Counted from the first letter of the stretch, positions 33,681 through 43,014 are shown. The stretch is 64,000 nt of DNA from Streptomyces deccanensis (GCF_022385335.1 NZ_CP092431.1:5704001-5768000), one strand, 5' to 3'. The notes: a model not told the origin generated them from the letters alone. Program-made: numbers and translations.

Positions 33681-34920
33681 ACTCATCAGTGCAGCAAGGG
33701 AGTTGGACGCCGCCGACGAGCTGGCTTGTCTGCGCAGCCGTTTCGTCCTCGACGACGCGGTGTACCTCGACGGCAACTCGCTCGGCGCGCTGCCGGTGTC
33801 GGTCCCCGGCAGGCTCGCGGACGTCGTGTACCGGGAGTGGGGCGAGCTGCGCATCCGGTCCTGGGACGAGAGCGGCTGGTGGACCGCGCCCGAACGCATC
33901 GGCGACCGCATAGCCCCGCTGGTGGGCGCGGCTCCCGGTCAGATCGTGGTCGGCGACTCCACCAGCGTGAACGTCTTCAAGGCGGTCGTGGCGGCGGTAC
34001 GGATGGCCGAGGAGGACGGTGCGGGGCGGCGCGACGAGATCCTGGTCGACGCGACGACGTTCCCGACGGACGGCTACATGGCCGAGTCCGCGGCCCGTAT
34101 GACCGGCCGCACGCTCCGTCCGGTGACCCCGGCGGAGGTCCCGGCCGCGCTGAGCGACCGTACGGCCGCGGTCCTGCTCAACCACGTCGACTACCGCACG
34201 GGCCGCCTCCACGACCTCGCCGGCCTGACGGCGGCGATCCACGAGGTGGGCGCCTACGCCGTCTGGGACCTCTGCCACAGCGCGGGCGCGCTGCCCGTCG
34301 GCCTCGACGCGCACGGGGTCGACCTGGCGGTCGGCTGCACCTACAAGTACCTCAACGGCGGCCCCGGCTCCCCGGCGTACCTGTACGTCCGCAGGGACCT
34401 CCAGCCCCGCTTCGACTCGCCGCTCCCCGGCTGGACGTCCCACACCGCACCCTTCGCCATGCGCCCGGCCTACGAGCCCGCGCCGGGCGCGGTACGGGGG
34501 CGGGTCGGCACGCCGGACATCCTGTCGATGCTGGCCCTGGAGGCGGCGCTCGACGTCTGGTACGGCTGGGGCGGCGAGGGTGAGGCGGGCCCGGCCGGTG
34601 AGGCCGCGGCGATGCTCGAGTCGGTCCGCGCGAAGTCCCTCGCCCTGACGGACTTCTTCCTGCGCTGCGTCGCGGCGTACGTCCCCGAGGGCCGCGTCGA
34701 GTCCCTCACACCGACCGCCCACGCGGAACGCGGCAGCCAGGTCGCCCTCCGCTGCGACGACGCCGGCGACATCATGAAGCGCCTCATCTCCCAGAACGTC
34801 ATAGGCGACTTCCGCCACCCCGACGTCCTCCGCTTCGGCTTCACCCCGCTGTACGTGAACTTCACGGACGCGGAACGAGCGGCCCGGGTACTGGGGGAGA
34901 CGTTGGAGGGGGTGGGGTAG
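33673..34920 (+). CDS. kynU: Kynureninase
   Basis: A 415-aa PLP enzyme converting kynurenine to anthranilate and alanine. It has FVLDDAVYLDGNSLGALPVS, GDSTSVNVFKAVVAAVRMAE, LNHVDYRTGRLHDL, AVWDLCHSAGALPVGLDAHG and the PLP lysine in VGCTYKYLNGGPGSPAY, plus PGWTSHTAPFAM. It overlaps kynA, and together with the hydrolase at 35330 would complete tryptophan to anthranilate. In Streptomyces, anthranilate from this route can feed antibiotic pathways (e.g. actinomycin-type and daptomycin-type precursors); no such cluster is visible here. Confidence 0.97.
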   Translation: MSELISAARELDAADELACLRSRFVLDDAVYLDGNSLGALPVSVPGRLADVVYREWGELRIRSWDESGWWTAPERIGDRIAPLVGAAPGQIVVGDSTSVNVFKAVVAAVRMAEEDGAGRRDEILVDATTFPTDGYMAESAARMTGRTLRPVTPAEVPAALSDRTAAVLLNHVDYRTGRLHDLAGLTAAIHEVGAYAVWDLCHSAGALPVGLDAHGVDLAVGCTYKYLNGGPGSPAYLYVRRDLQPRFDSPLPGWTSHTAPFAMRPAYEPAPGAVRGRVGTPDILSMLALEAALDVWYGWGGEGEAGPAGEAAAMLESVRAKSLALTDFFLRCVAAYVPEGRVESLTPTAHAERGSQVALRCDDAGDIMKRLISQNVIGDFRHPDVLRFGFTPLYVNFTDAERAARVLGETLEGVG

Positions 34921-34934
34921 GGAGGGGCAGGGGC

Positions 34935-34966
34935 AGGGGCAGGGGCTGGCGCAGCCCCTTGCCCCT
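34935..34966 (+). terminator. Terminator hairpin after kynU, overlapping an AGGGGC repeat
   Basis: AGGGGCAGGGGCT (34935-34947) pairs with AGCCCCTTGCCCCT (34953-34966), followed by ATTG. The left arm is part of four tandem AGGGGC units (34923-34946). Confidence 0.75.
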
Positions 34967-35329
34967 ATTGAACTGCGGGCAGTCGTGCCGCTGGGGCGAT
35001 GGGGGCACCTCCCGCTCGAGCGAAGCCGAGAGTGGGGGAGGGTGGGCGCAGGCGGCGCCCGGCGAGCGCCGGTGAGCGAGACCCACCCCCGCCCAGCCCC
35101 GACCCCGGGCGCCATCCCACTCCGCGCCATCCCACCCCGCTCCAGTCCTCCCACTCCGGTCCACCCCGCCCGCTCTCCCCCGGGGCGGACCCCCTGACCC
35201 CCCGTCACATCCCCGTGTCCGCCCACGTCATCGGCCTGATACCGTCCCCGCCAACGGAGCAGGCGCCCTTTCCCCGGCACCCGCCCGCCCAAACCCTTCC
35301 AAATCCAGTCCACCCCGAGAGGTTGCCGC
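34967..35329. other. Gene-free stretch between kynU and the hydrolase gene
   Basis: It holds the hairpin repeat at 35006-35044 and C-rich, low-complexity sequence (35080-35200). The promoter of the hydrolase gene is probably near 35235-35245 (GATACCGT). No coding region is supported. Confidence 0.5.
35006..35044. repeat. CACCTCCC...GGGGGAGG hairpin repeat
   Basis: CACCTCCCGCTC and GAGTGGGGGAGGGTG form a stem around GAGCGAAGCCGA. I recognise hairpins with this CTCGAGCGAAGCCGAGAG core as common intergenic repeats in Streptomyces. No gene overlaps it. Confidence 0.55.
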
Positions 35330-36238
35330 ATGCCGGACGACGACGCCGCAGCCCGCGATGCCGCCGAAGAGGCATCCGCCTTCTCGCACCCCCCGATCGC
35401 CCCCGACGCCACCGCCCCCTACGGCGACCACCCGGACCAGGTGATCGACTTCTACGCCCCCCGCACGCCCACCGACCCCGGCGGCGCGGCCACAGCCACC
35501 GCCCCCCTCGTCGTGGTCCTGCACGGCGGTGCCTGGCGGGCCCCGTACGACCGCCACCACATCACCCCCTTCGCGGACTTCCTCGCCCGCCACGGCTTCG
35601 CGGTGGCCAACGTCGAGTACAGAAGGGGCAGTTCACTCCCGGCCCAGACCGGCCCCACCGGCACACCCACCCCCGTCGCGGGCCGCTGGCCGGAGACGTT
35701 CGACGACATCGCCGCCGCGCTCGACGCCCTCCCCGACGTCGTACGCGAGGCCCTGCCCCAGGCGGACCCCCGCCGCACGGTCCTCACCGGCCACTCCGCG
35801 GGCGGCCACCTCGCCCTGTGGGCCGCCGGTCGCCACGTACTGCCGCCCGACACCCCGTGGCGCACCGACCGCCCCGCCCCCCTGCGCGGCGTCGTCGCCC
35901 TCGCCCCCATCGCCGACTTCGCCGTGGCCGAGAAGCTCGACGTCTGCGGCGGCGCGGCCACCCAACTCCTCGGCGGCCAGGACAAGTTCACCGACCGCCG
36001 CGCCTACGCCGACCCGGCTCTCCTCCTCCCGACCGGCATCGCCACCACCCTCGTACAGGGCCGCTCCGACATCGTCGTCCCGCAGGCCGTCGCCGAGGCG
36101 TACGCCGACGCCGCGGCCAAGGCGGGCGAGGTCGTGGGCCTGACCCTGCTGGAGGACGTGGGCCACTTCCCCCTCATCGACCCGGCGGCGGACGCCTGCG
36201 CGGTCGTGGTGGAGGAGATCGCGCAGCTGGCCTGGTGA
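35330..36238 (+). CDS. Alpha/beta hydrolase, possible kynurenine formamidase
   Basis: A 302-aa hydrolase of the hormone-sensitive-lipase type: oxyanion motif LHGGAWRAPYD, nucleophile elbow LTGHSAGGHLALWAAG, late Asp in QGRSDIVVP and His in DVGHFPLID. There is no signal peptide. The HGG motif and short N-terminus resemble the eukaryotic-type arylformamidase (AFMID) rather than the zinc cyclase-type KynB. Its place after kynA-kynU suggests it removes the formyl group of N-formylkynurenine; this is inference from context. A plain esterase is the alternative. Confidence 0.8.
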   Translation: MPDDDAAARDAAEEASAFSHPPIAPDATAPYGDHPDQVIDFYAPRTPTDPGGAATATAPLVVVLHGGAWRAPYDRHHITPFADFLARHGFAVANVEYRRGSSLPAQTGPTGTPTPVAGRWPETFDDIAAALDALPDVVREALPQADPRRTVLTGHSAGGHLALWAAGRHVLPPDTPWRTDRPAPLRGVVALAPIADFAVAEKLDVCGGAATQLLGGQDKFTDRRAYADPALLLPTGIATTLVQGRSDIVVPQAVAEAYADAAAKAGEVVGLTLLEDVGHFPLIDPAADACAVVVEEIAQLAW

Positions 36239-36344
36239 GAGCCGCCCCAACGGGTCCGGCGGGGCCCCGCGCCCGCCCGTAGTACCTGAGACGGACCCGG
36301 ACAGACCCTCCTCACTGGTGACGACGGCGCACCCGCCCTCCGCC

Positions 36345-36350
36345 TACCGT
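36345..36350 (+). promoter_or_regulatory. Predicted -10 box (TACCGT), leaderless
   Basis: Seven bases separate it from GTG 36358, the start of the histidine kinase; no Shine-Dalgarno is visible. Confidence 0.5.
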
Positions 36351-36357
36351 CTTCCAC

Positions 36358-37707
36358 GTGACCGAGACGACCCAGACGCAGACGATGCCCTCGCGCGGCG
36401 GGGGCAGGCAGAGCAGCCCGGAGTTCCGGGTGGCGATGGACGCGTGGCAGAGGCTGCGACAGGACCTGTTCCACGACGCGTTCGCCTACCTGCCGATGCC
36501 CCCGATGAAGATGGACGGCCCGTTCACCAGTCGGTTCTCCGGCCGCCTGCGTACATACGTGGCCTGGGCCCCGCACGCGGCCGTGGTGGTGGCCGGCCTG
36601 TTCTCGATGCCCATCGCCGCCTCCGGGAACGACGGAAACGGGCTCGGCGCGATGGTGGCCGCCGGCCTGGCCCTGCTGCCGATCCTGCTGACCATGATCA
36701 GACCCGTGGCGGCCTTCTGGGCCTCCATGATCGCGGCCCCTTTGACCGCGGTGGGCAGCGGTGAGTGGGACGACTGGCCGTGGACGGCCGGCAGTTTCGC
36801 GGCCCACCTCGTGGTGATGACCGTCGTGGCCCTGCGCACGCGGCCGCGCATCGCCGCCTGGATGTGGGTCCTGACCGCGGCGTACGGGGCGTTCATGGAG
36901 GCCACCCTCGGCGGGGGCCACTACGCGGTGAACAACACGGTCCCGCTGCTCTTCGTCTCCGCCATGTCCATGCTGGCGGCGTCCGCCCTGACCATCCGCC
37001 GCACCGCCCAGCGGGAGGTGACCGCCCAGCAGACGGTGACCGAGCACGAGCGCTCCCGGCGCACCCTGCTGGAGGAGCGCACCACGATCGCCCGCGAGCT
37101 GCACGATGTGGTGGCCCACCACATGTCGGTGGTCGCCATCCAGGCCGAGGCCGCGCCCTACCGCGTGGAGAACCCGCCGCCGGAGCTGGAGCAGGCCTTC
37201 GCCACCATCCGGGAGAACGCGGTGGCCGCGCTCACCGAGCTGCGCCGTGTCCTCGGGGTGGTCCGCGCCGAGGACTACGAGGCCCCGGACGCCCCCCAGC
37301 CCACGCTCGCCGACCTCGACCACCTGCTCGCCAATGTGCGGGAGGCCGGTCTCACGGTCGACAAGGCGGTCACCGGCGCGGTCCGTGAACTCCCGCAGGG
37401 CGTGGAGCTGTCGGCGTACCGCATCGTGCAGGAGGCCCTCAGCAACACCCTGCGGCACGCGCCGGGAGCGTCGGCCCGGGTGGAGATCGGCTATGTCCTG
37501 GGCGGTCTCGGGCTGCGCGTGGTCAACGGCCCGTCCCCGGAGGTGACCCTGGTGAAGACCACCCACGGCACGGGCCACGGCCTCACCGGCATGCGGGAGC
37601 GCGTCACCATGCTGAACGGCGAGATGACGACGGGCGAGACGGACGACGGGGGCTACGAGGTGACGGTGTTCCTGCCGGTGCCCGGTGCGAGCGAGGCCGA
37701 CGCATGA
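36358..37707 (+). CDS. NarL-type sensor histidine kinase
   Basis: A 449-aa sensor kinase. Residues about 65-210 form five or six membrane helices with short loops (AWAPHAAVVVAGLFSMPIAA, VPLLFVSAMSMLAASALTI). The HisKA_3 box is RTTIARELHDVVAHHMSVV with the phospho-His near residue 248. ATP-binding motifs are IVQEALSNTLRHAPGA (N box) and GTGHGLTGMRERV (G box). The signal is unknown; with so little extracellular sequence it is probably sensed in or at the membrane. The stop overlaps the response regulator start by 4 bp, so the pair is made together. Confidence 0.95.
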   Translation: MTETTQTQTMPSRGGGRQSSPEFRVAMDAWQRLRQDLFHDAFAYLPMPPMKMDGPFTSRFSGRLRTYVAWAPHAAVVVAGLFSMPIAASGNDGNGLGAMVAAGLALLPILLTMIRPVAAFWASMIAAPLTAVGSGEWDDWPWTAGSFAAHLVVMTVVALRTRPRIAAWMWVLTAAYGAFMEATLGGGHYAVNNTVPLLFVSAMSMLAASALTIRRTAQREVTAQQTVTEHERSRRTLLEERTTIARELHDVVAHHMSVVAIQAEAAPYRVENPPPELEQAFATIRENAVAALTELRRVLGVVRAEDYEAPDAPQPTLADLDHLLANVREAGLTVDKAVTGAVRELPQGVELSAYRIVQEALSNTLRHAPGASARVEIGYVLGGLGLRVVNGPSPEVTLVKTTHGTGHGLTGMRERVTMLNGEMTTGETDDGGYEVTVFLPVPGASEADA

Positions 37708-38369
37708 CGATCCGCGTGCTGATCGCCGACGACCAGATGATGGTCCGCGAGGGCTTCTCCGTGCTGCTCGGCGCGATGCCGGACATCGAGGTCGTCGGCG
37801 AGGCGGTGAACGGCCGGGACGCGGTCGACCGCGTCCGGGAGCTGTCGCCGGACGTCGTCCTGATGGACATCCGGATGCCCGAGCTGAACGGCATCGAGGC
37901 CACCCGGCAGATCGTGGCGTCGGACGGCGGGGCGAAGGTGCTGGTGCTGACGACGTTCGACCTGGACGAGTACGTGTACCAGGCGCTGCGCGCGGGAGCC
38001 TCCGGCTTCCTCCTCAAGGACGCCTCCGCCCGCCAACTGGCCGACGGGGTACGGGTGGTGGCCGCCGGTGAGGCCCTGCTGGCGCCGTCCGTCACCAGGC
38101 GGCTGATCACGGAGTTCTCCAAGCTGGCCCAGGCCCCCCGCCCCTCGGCGGCCACCCAGCTGGCGTACGGCGAACTCACCGACCGCGAGACGGAGGTCCT
38201 GGTCCTGATCGCCCAGGGCCTGTCCAACTCGGAGATCGCGGAGCGCCTGGTGGTCGCCGAGTCCACGATCAAGACCCATGTGAGCCGGGTCCTGGTCAAG
38301 CTGGGCCTGCGCGACCGGACGCAGGCGGCGGTGTTCGCGTACGAGGCGAGACTGGTCACGCCGGGGTGA
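37704..38369 (+). CDS. NarL/FixJ-type response regulator
   Basis: A 221-aa two-domain regulator. The receiver has the acidic pair in LIADDQMMVREGF, phospho-Asp near residue 55 in VVLMDIRMPELNGIEATRQI, Thr in VLVLTTFDLDEYVYQAL and Lys in GFLLKDASARQL. The LuxR HTH is LTDRETEVLVLIAQGLSNSE with VVAESTIKTHVSRVLVKLGL. It is partner to the preceding kinase. Likely targets are its own operon or the neighbouring P450 gene, 61 bp downstream, which has its own leaderless-type -10 box. Confidence 0.96.
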   Translation: MTIRVLIADDQMMVREGFSVLLGAMPDIEVVGEAVNGRDAVDRVRELSPDVVLMDIRMPELNGIEATRQIVASDGGAKVLVLTTFDLDEYVYQALRAGASGFLLKDASARQLADGVRVVAAGEALLAPSVTRRLITEFSKLAQAPRPSAATQLAYGELTDRETEVLVLIAQGLSNSEIAERLVVAESTIKTHVSRVLVKLGLRDRTQAAVFAYEARLVTPG

Positions 38370-38418
38370 GCCGCCCCCGGTCGGCAGGACACCCCTGGTC
38401 AGAACGGGGGAACCGGGC

Positions 38419-38424
38419 TAGCGT
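38419..38424 (+). promoter_or_regulatory. Predicted -10 box (TAGCGT), leaderless
   Basis: Six bases separate it from ATG 38431 of the P450 gene; no ribosome binding site is present. Confidence 0.55.
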
Positions 38425-38430
38425 CGCTCC

Positions 38431-39648
38431 ATGGCAGCTGCTCTCGACCTCGCTTTCGACCCGTGGGACCCCGACTTCCTGGCCGACCCGTACCCGGCGT
38501 ACGCGGAGCTGCGGGCCGGGGGCCGGGTGCGGTACTTCGAGCCCACGAACCAGTGGCTCGTCCCGCACCACGCGGACGTCTCTGCACTGCTGCGGGACCG
38601 GCGGCTCGGGCGGACGTACCAGCACCGGTTCACGCACGAGGACTTCGGCCGCACCGCCCCGCCGGCGGAACACGAGCCGTTCCACACCCTGAACGACCAC
38701 GGGATGCTGGACCTGGAGCCCCCGGACCACACCCGCATCCGGCGGCTGGTCTCGAAGGCGTTCACCCCGCGCACGGTGGAGCAGCTCCAGCCGTACGTGC
38801 GGGGGCTGGCCGGTGAGCTGGTGGCCGGACTGGTGGAGGCCGGCGGGGGCGACCTGCTGGCGGACGTCGCGGAGCCGCTGCCGGTGGCGGTGATCGCCGA
38901 GATGCTGGGCATCCCCGAGTCGGACCGGGCGCAGCTGCGGCCCTGGTCGGCGGACATCTGCGGGATGTACGAGCTGAGCCCGTCGGAGGAGACGGCGAAG
39001 CGGGCGGTACGGGCGTCGGTGGAGTTCTCCGAGTACCTGCGGGAGCTGATCGCGCACCGCAGGGCGGAGCCGGGGGAGGACCTGATCTCGGGCCTGATCG
39101 CCGCGTACGACGAGGGCGACCGGCTCACCGAGCAGGAGATGATCTCGACCTGTGTGCTGCTGCTGAACGCGGGCCACGAGGCGACGGTGAACGCCACGGT
39201 GAACGGCTGGTGGGCGCTGTTCCGCAACCCCGGGCAGCTGGCGGCCCTGCGCGCGGACCACTCGCTGGTGCCGACGGCGGTGGAGGAGCTGATGCGGTAC
39301 GACACCCCGCTCCAGCTCTTCGAGCGCTGGGTGCTGGACGACATCGAGATCGACGGGACGACCGTGCCCCGGGGCGCCGAGATCGCGATGCTGTTCGGCT
39401 CGGCGAACCATGACCCGGCCGTGTTCGCCGACCCGGAGAAACTGGACCTCACCCGCCGGGAGAACCCGCACATCTCGTTCAGCGCGGGCATCCACTACTG
39501 CATCGGCGCGCCGCTCGCCCGGATCGAACTGGCGGCCTCGATGACGGCCCTCCTGGAGCAGGCCCCGACCCTCGCCCTCGCCACCGAGCCGACCCGCAAG
39601 CCGAACTTCGTGATCCGGGGCCTGGACGGCCTAGCCGTCGAGGTCTGA
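38431..39648 (+). CDS. Cytochrome P450
   Basis: A 405-aa soluble bacterial P450 (CYP107-like size and motifs). The I-helix is LLNAGHEATVNATVNGW, the K-helix ExxR is VEELMRYD, and the haem loop is FSAGIHYCIGAPLAR with the Cys thiolate near residue 357. It hydroxylates or oxidises a small molecule using electrons from a ferredoxin, which is not encoded nearby. The substrate is not predictable. No biosynthetic genes adjoin it, so it may be a stand-alone detoxifying or tailoring enzyme. The 3' end overlaps the opposite-strand small membrane gene by 18 bp. Confidence 0.96.
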   Translation: MAAALDLAFDPWDPDFLADPYPAYAELRAGGRVRYFEPTNQWLVPHHADVSALLRDRRLGRTYQHRFTHEDFGRTAPPAEHEPFHTLNDHGMLDLEPPDHTRIRRLVSKAFTPRTVEQLQPYVRGLAGELVAGLVEAGGGDLLADVAEPLPVAVIAEMLGIPESDRAQLRPWSADICGMYELSPSEETAKRAVRASVEFSEYLRELIAHRRAEPGEDLISGLIAAYDEGDRLTEQEMISTCVLLLNAGHEATVNATVNGWWALFRNPGQLAALRADHSLVPTAVEELMRYDTPLQLFERWVLDDIEIDGTTVPRGAEIAMLFGSANHDPAVFADPEKLDLTRRENPHISFSAGIHYCIGAPLARIELAASMTALLEQAPTLALATEPTRKPNFVIRGLDGLAVEV

Positions 39649-39936
39649 GGGCGCCCCGGTGCCGGACTCCGGCCCGGCACCGGCCCCAGATCTCCGTCGT
39701 CTTCGGGCCACCAGGAGGGCGATCACCAGGCAGACGGCGGCGGGGAGGGCGGCGCCGGCCAGGACGACAAAGGGGAGTTCGGTGGCGAGGACGGTGTAGT
39801 CCATGTCCTCGCCCTCGAAGCCACCGCCCAGATGCCGCCGCGTCCGGTCCGACGTCCCCCACGCGAGGGTCGCGGCCACCGCACCCACCGCCGACAAGGC
39901 ACAACCGCCACACCCGGAAACACTCTGCCGATCCAA
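39631..39936 (-). CDS. Small two-helix membrane protein (101 aa)
   Basis: TTG 39936 (AAGGGGG 8 bases upstream) gives DRQSVSGCGGCALSAVGAVA, a first helix, then RRHLGGGFEGEDMDYTVLAT and a second helix (VVLAGAALPAAVCLVIALLV) followed by RRRRR, so both ends probably face the cytoplasm. The same frame extends upstream into the Gly/Ala/Pro-rich repeat, but that part lacks a start signal. I do not recognise the family. Convergent with the P450 gene. Confidence 0.55.
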   Translation of the reverse strand: MDRQSVSGCGGCALSAVGAVAATLAWGTSDRTRRHLGGGFEGEDMDYTVLATELPFVVLAGAALPAAVCLVIALLVARRRRRSGAGAGPESGTGAPSDLDG

Positions 39937-40382
39937 CCCCTGGCCCCCTTGCCTCAACACGTCCCGGGCCCCGCCCCGGTCCCCGCCCGGTCCCGGTTCC
40001 GGCTGGGGGGCCGGTACGGCTCCGGATCCGGCTGGGGCGCGGGCACTGGCTCCGGATCCGGTTGGGGCGCAGGCGCAGGCGCTGGCTCCGGATCCGGCTG
40101 GGGCTGGAGCTGGAGCTGGGGCGTCGTCCCCGTCCCCGGCTCTGGCACCTGACCGCTCCGGCCGGCCTCCGCCCCGCAAGACGCGTCCCCCTCCGCCATG
40201 GTTCTGCCGACGGCGACACCCGTCACGGCTACGGCTCTGCCGACGGCCTCGACCCGGCGAACCGTTGGGCAGCCGCGCGGACCAGCCCCGGGACGGTCCC
40301 CCACGCCAGATCTCCGCGCCGCCGTGCGTCGCCCGCGCCCTCAACTGCCCGCGGCCCCGCGGCGCCGCGCCACCTGCGCCCC
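39937..40382. other. Low-complexity stretch between the small membrane gene and the ABC permease gene
   Basis: About 445 bases, dominated by the CCGGATCCGG repeats and by repeats of GGCTACGG/CGGCTCTGCC at 40200-40270. Open frames cross it on both strands but look like by-products of the repeats. It could be the eroded 5' part of a Pro/Gly-rich secreted-protein gene. Confidence 0.45.
40018..40104. repeat. Three tandem-like copies of GGCTCCGGATCCGG
   Basis: GGCTCCGGATCCGG(C/T)TGGGGC occurs at 40018-40040, 40048-40070 and 40084-40104 with GCA/GGC-rich spacers, then GGCTGGAGCTGGAGC. Each copy contains the palindrome CCGGATCCGG. On either strand it encodes only low-complexity peptide (Gly-Ser-Gly-Trp or Pro-Gln-Pro-Asp-Pro-Glu). 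Confidence 0.85.
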
Positions 40383-42026
40383 TCAGCCGCCCACATCCCG
40401 TCGCCGCAACCCCGCCAGACCCCCCGCGACCAGTGCCACCGCGAGCCCGGTCAGGGTCAGTACCGGTGGCCAGGCCATCGCGGCGCCCGGCAGCTTCGGG
40501 AGGTGGCCGAAGGGGGAGAGGTCGAGGAGGGCGGCGGGGGCGTCGAGCGCGGGGCCGATCCAGCCGATGAGGAGGACGGCGCCGGCGAGGGCCCAGGCCG
40601 CCGGCGCCGCCCGGGGGGTGAGCCCGTGGAGCAGTACGGCCGCACCGCCGACGACCCAGACCCCGGCGACCTGGACGAGACAGGCGCCCAGGATCGGGCC
40701 GGCCTCCTTGCCGTAGCCGAGGGTGAAGCCGAGACCGGCGAGGAGCATGATCCAGACGGTGCCGCCGAAGGCGACGACCAGATGCCCGGCGGCCCAGCGG
40801 ATCCGGCTCACCCGGTTCGCGAGGAGCGGTTCGGCGCGCCCGGAGGTCTCCTCGCCGTGCAGCCGGAGCACCGCGCCGACGATGTACAGCGCGGCGATCA
40901 GCCCGAGCATGCCGATCATCGACGCGAGGAACGCGTCGGTCAGACCGGACTGCCCGCCCATGCGTTCGAAGATCTCGCGGGCGCCCTCGTTGTCGCCGAC
41001 GAACTCGGCCGTGCCCTCGGTCAGCCCGCCGTAGACGAGTCCGGCGAGGAAGAAGCCGATGCTCCAGCCGAGGACGCTGCCGCGCTGGAGCCGCCAGGCC
41101 AGCGCACCGGCCGTACCCAGCCTGCCGTGCGCCGGCCCCGGCCGGGTCGGCAGGAAGCTCATGCCGACGTCGCGGCGCCCTGCGAGCCCGTACGCCACCA
41201 CGCCCTGGACCACCGCCGCCGTGACGAACAGCAGCAGCACCCACCAGCGCTCCTCCGCGAACGAACGCTCGTTTTCCAGCCACCCCAGCGGCGACACCCA
41301 CGTCAAGAAAGACGAACCTTCGTTCTCGGACGCGTCGCCCGCAGCCCGCAGCACGAACGCCGCCCCCAGCACACCCGCCGTCAGCCCCCGAGCCAGCCGC
41401 GCGCTCTCCGTCAGCTGCGCCACGACCGCCGCCATCGTCGCGAACACCATCCCGACGCCCGCGATCCCCAGCCCGAAGGCCAGTGCCCCCGCCGCGCCCT
41501 GCCCGGCGAGCCCGACCGTGACGAGCAGCGCCAGCCCGCCGTTGGCGACGGCCGCCGTGAGCAGGGCGGCGGTCAGCGCGGCCCGGCGGCCGACCATGCC
41601 CGAGGCGATCAGCTCCTGGCGGCCGCTCTCCTCCTCGTCGCGGGTGTGGCGGATGACGACGAGCAGGCTCATGACGGCGGCGAGGAGACCGGCGTAGACG
41701 CCGACGCGCCAGGCGGTCAGCGCGCCGAGGGAGTCGTCGAAGACCGGGCCGACCAGGGCGCGCAGCGAGGAGTTGGTGGCCAACTGGCGCATGAGATCGG
41801 CGCGTTCGGCGGCGGTGCCGTAGAGCGCGTCGAGGCTGTTCGGCATGGAGAGGACCATCAGCCCGGTCACCGCGACCCAGACCGGCACCATCACGCGGTC
41901 GCGGCGCAGGGCGAACCTCAACAGGGTTCCCGTACCGGCCAGTTGGCGACCGGCGCGGGACCGTACGGCGACCGGGCCGGCGAGAGCGAGGTCGGCGCCG
42001 TCCGTGCTGTCGGCGGTAGTGGTCAT
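40383..42026 (-). CDS. ABC exporter permease (polyketide/antibiotic exporter type)
   Basis: A 547-aa protein with about 12 membrane helices in two halves. It begins [16 protein letters not shown], then [60 protein letters not shown], and [17 protein letters not shown] helices. The paired RHTRxEEESGRxEL and [14 protein letters not shown] motifs mark the COG3559 family of putative polyketide-antibiotic exporters. ATG 42026 overlaps the ATPase stop by 4 bp. With the ATPase it should expel a toxic lipophilic compound; the substrate is unknown. Confidence 0.92.
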   Translation of the reverse strand: MTTTADSTDGADLALAGPVAVRSRAGRQLAGTGTLLRFALRRDRVMVPVWVAVTGLMVLSMPNSLDALYGTAAERADLMRQLATNSSLRALVGPVFDDSLGALTAWRVGVYAGLLAAVMSLLVVIRHTRDEEESGRQELIASGMVGRRAALTAALLTAAVANGGLALLVTVGLAGQGAAGALAFGLGIAGVGMVFATMAAVVAQLTESARLARGLTAGVLGAAFVLRAAGDASENEGSSFLTWVSPLGWLENERSFAEERWWVLLLFVTAAVVQGVVAYGLAGRRDVGMSFLPTRPGPAHGRLGTAGALAWRLQRGSVLGWSIGFFLAGLVYGGLTEGTAEFVGDNEGAREIFERMGGQSGLTDAFLASMIGMLGLIAALYIVGAVLRLHGEETSGRAEPLLANRVSRIRWAAGHLVVAFGGTVWIMLLAGLGFTLGYGKEAGPILGACLVQVAGVWVVGGAAVLLHGLTPRAAPAAWALAGAVLLIGWIGPALDAPAALLDLSPFGHLPKLPGAAMAWPPVLTLTGLAVALVAGGLAGLRRRDVGG

Positions 42027-42976
42027 CGCGCGGCCACCTCTTCCGTCCCTTCTGCCCCCTCCGCCTGGTAGTGCCGCAGGAACAACTCCTCCAGCGTCGG
42101 CGGCGTCGAGGTCAGGGACCGTACGCCGGACTCGGTCAGGGAGCGGAGGACGGCGTTGAGTTCGGCGGTGTCGACCTGGAGGCGGACGCGGTGGCCCTGG
42201 ACGTCGAGGTCGTGGACGCCGGGGAGGTGCGCCAGGCCGTTCGGAGGGCCGGCCAGTTCGGCGGTGACGGTGGTCCGGGTCAGATGGCGCAAGTCGGCGA
42301 GCGAGCCGCTTTCCACGGTGACGCCCTTGCGGATGATGCTCACCCGGTCGCACAACTCCTCGACCTCGCTGAGGATGTGGGACGACAGCAGCACCGTACG
42401 GCCCCGGTCGCGCTCCTCCCGTACACAGCGCTGGAAGACCTCCTCCATCAGCGGGTCCAGGCCCGACGTCGGCTCGTCCAGGATGAGGAGGTCGACGTCG
42501 GAGGCGAAGGCGGCGACGAGGGCGACCTTCTGGCGGTTGCCCTTGGAGTACGTGCGCCCCTTCTTCGTGGGGTCGAGCTCGAACCGTTCGACGAGGTCGG
42601 CCCGGCGCCGGGCGTCCAGCCCGCCCCGGAGCCGTCCGTAGAGGTCGATGACCTCGCCGCCGGACAGGTTCCGCCACAAGGTCACGTCACCCGGCACGTA
42701 CGCGATCCTGCGGTGCACCTCCACCGCGTCGGCCCACGGGTCGCGGCCCAGCACCCGCGCGGTGCCCGAGTCGGCGCGCAGCAGGCCGAGCAGGACGCGG
42801 ATGGCGGTGGACTTTCCGGCACCGTTGGGGCCGAGGAAGCCGTGGACCTCGCCGGTCGCGACGGTCAGGTCGAGGCCGGCCAGGGCGTGGGTGCGCCCGA
42901 AGGACTTGTGCAGTCCGGAGACCTCTAGGGCGGGAAGGGCGGGGTCGGCGCGGTTGGCGGGGTTGGCCTTCGTCAT
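42023..42976 (-). CDS. ABC transporter ATPase
   Basis: A 317-aa ATPase: [20 protein letters not shown], Walker [21 protein letters not shown], signature [20 protein letters not shown] (YSKGNRQK in place of LSGGQ), Walker [20 protein letters not shown] and the switch [13 protein letters not shown]. The C-terminal part resembles DrrA-type drug exporters. Its start has TACGTT 8-13 bases upstream and no Shine-Dalgarno, so the message is probably leaderless. The operator-like palindrome at 42995 lies directly in this promoter. Confidence 0.95.
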   Translation of the reverse strand: MTKANPANRADPALPALEVSGLHKSFGRTHALAGLDLTVATGEVHGFLGPNGAGKSTAIRVLLGLLRADSGTARVLGRDPWADAVEVHRRIAYVPGDVTLWRNLSGGEVIDLYGRLRGGLDARRRADLVERFELDPTKKGRTYSKGNRQKVALVAAFASDVDLLILDEPTSGLDPLMEEVFQRCVREERDRGRTVLLSSHILSEVEELCDRVSIIRKGVTVESGSLADLRHLTRTTVTAELAGPPNGLAHLPGVHDLDVQGHRVRLQVDTAELNAVLRSLTESGVRSLTSTPPTLEELFLRHYQAEGAEGTEEVAAR

Positions 42977-42983
42977 GCTTCAG

Positions 42984-42989
42984 AACGTA
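42984..42989 (-). promoter_or_regulatory. Predicted -10 box (TACGTT), leaderless
   Basis: Read on the minus strand; seven bases separate it from the ATPase start at 42976. The palindrome at 42995-43014 begins 6 bases further upstream, so a bound repressor would block this promoter. Confidence 0.5.
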
Positions 42990-42994
42990 CGCTT

Positions 42995-43014
42995 ACTTCA
43001 GAAATTTGTGAAGT
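42995..43014. promoter_or_regulatory. Candidate operator, ACTTCA-N8-TGAAGT
   Basis: ACTTCAGAAATTTGTGAAGT is a near-perfect 20-bp palindrome: only positions 7 and 14 do not match, and the centre is AAATTT. It lies between the divergent exporter and MarR/GbsR-like genes and is AT-rich in a GC-rich genome. The neighbouring regulator is the obvious candidate to bind it. Confidence 0.75.

Noticed and set aside
38431..39648. P450 as part of a biosynthetic gene cluster
   Set aside because: Neighbours are a two-component system and a small membrane protein; no synthase, ferredoxin or tailoring genes adjoin it.
39954..40304. Minus-strand frame with Pro-Gln-Pro-Asp-Pro-Glu repeats as a wall-spanning protein
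   Set aside because: No start signal, signal peptide or anchor; the peptide follows from the DNA repeat.
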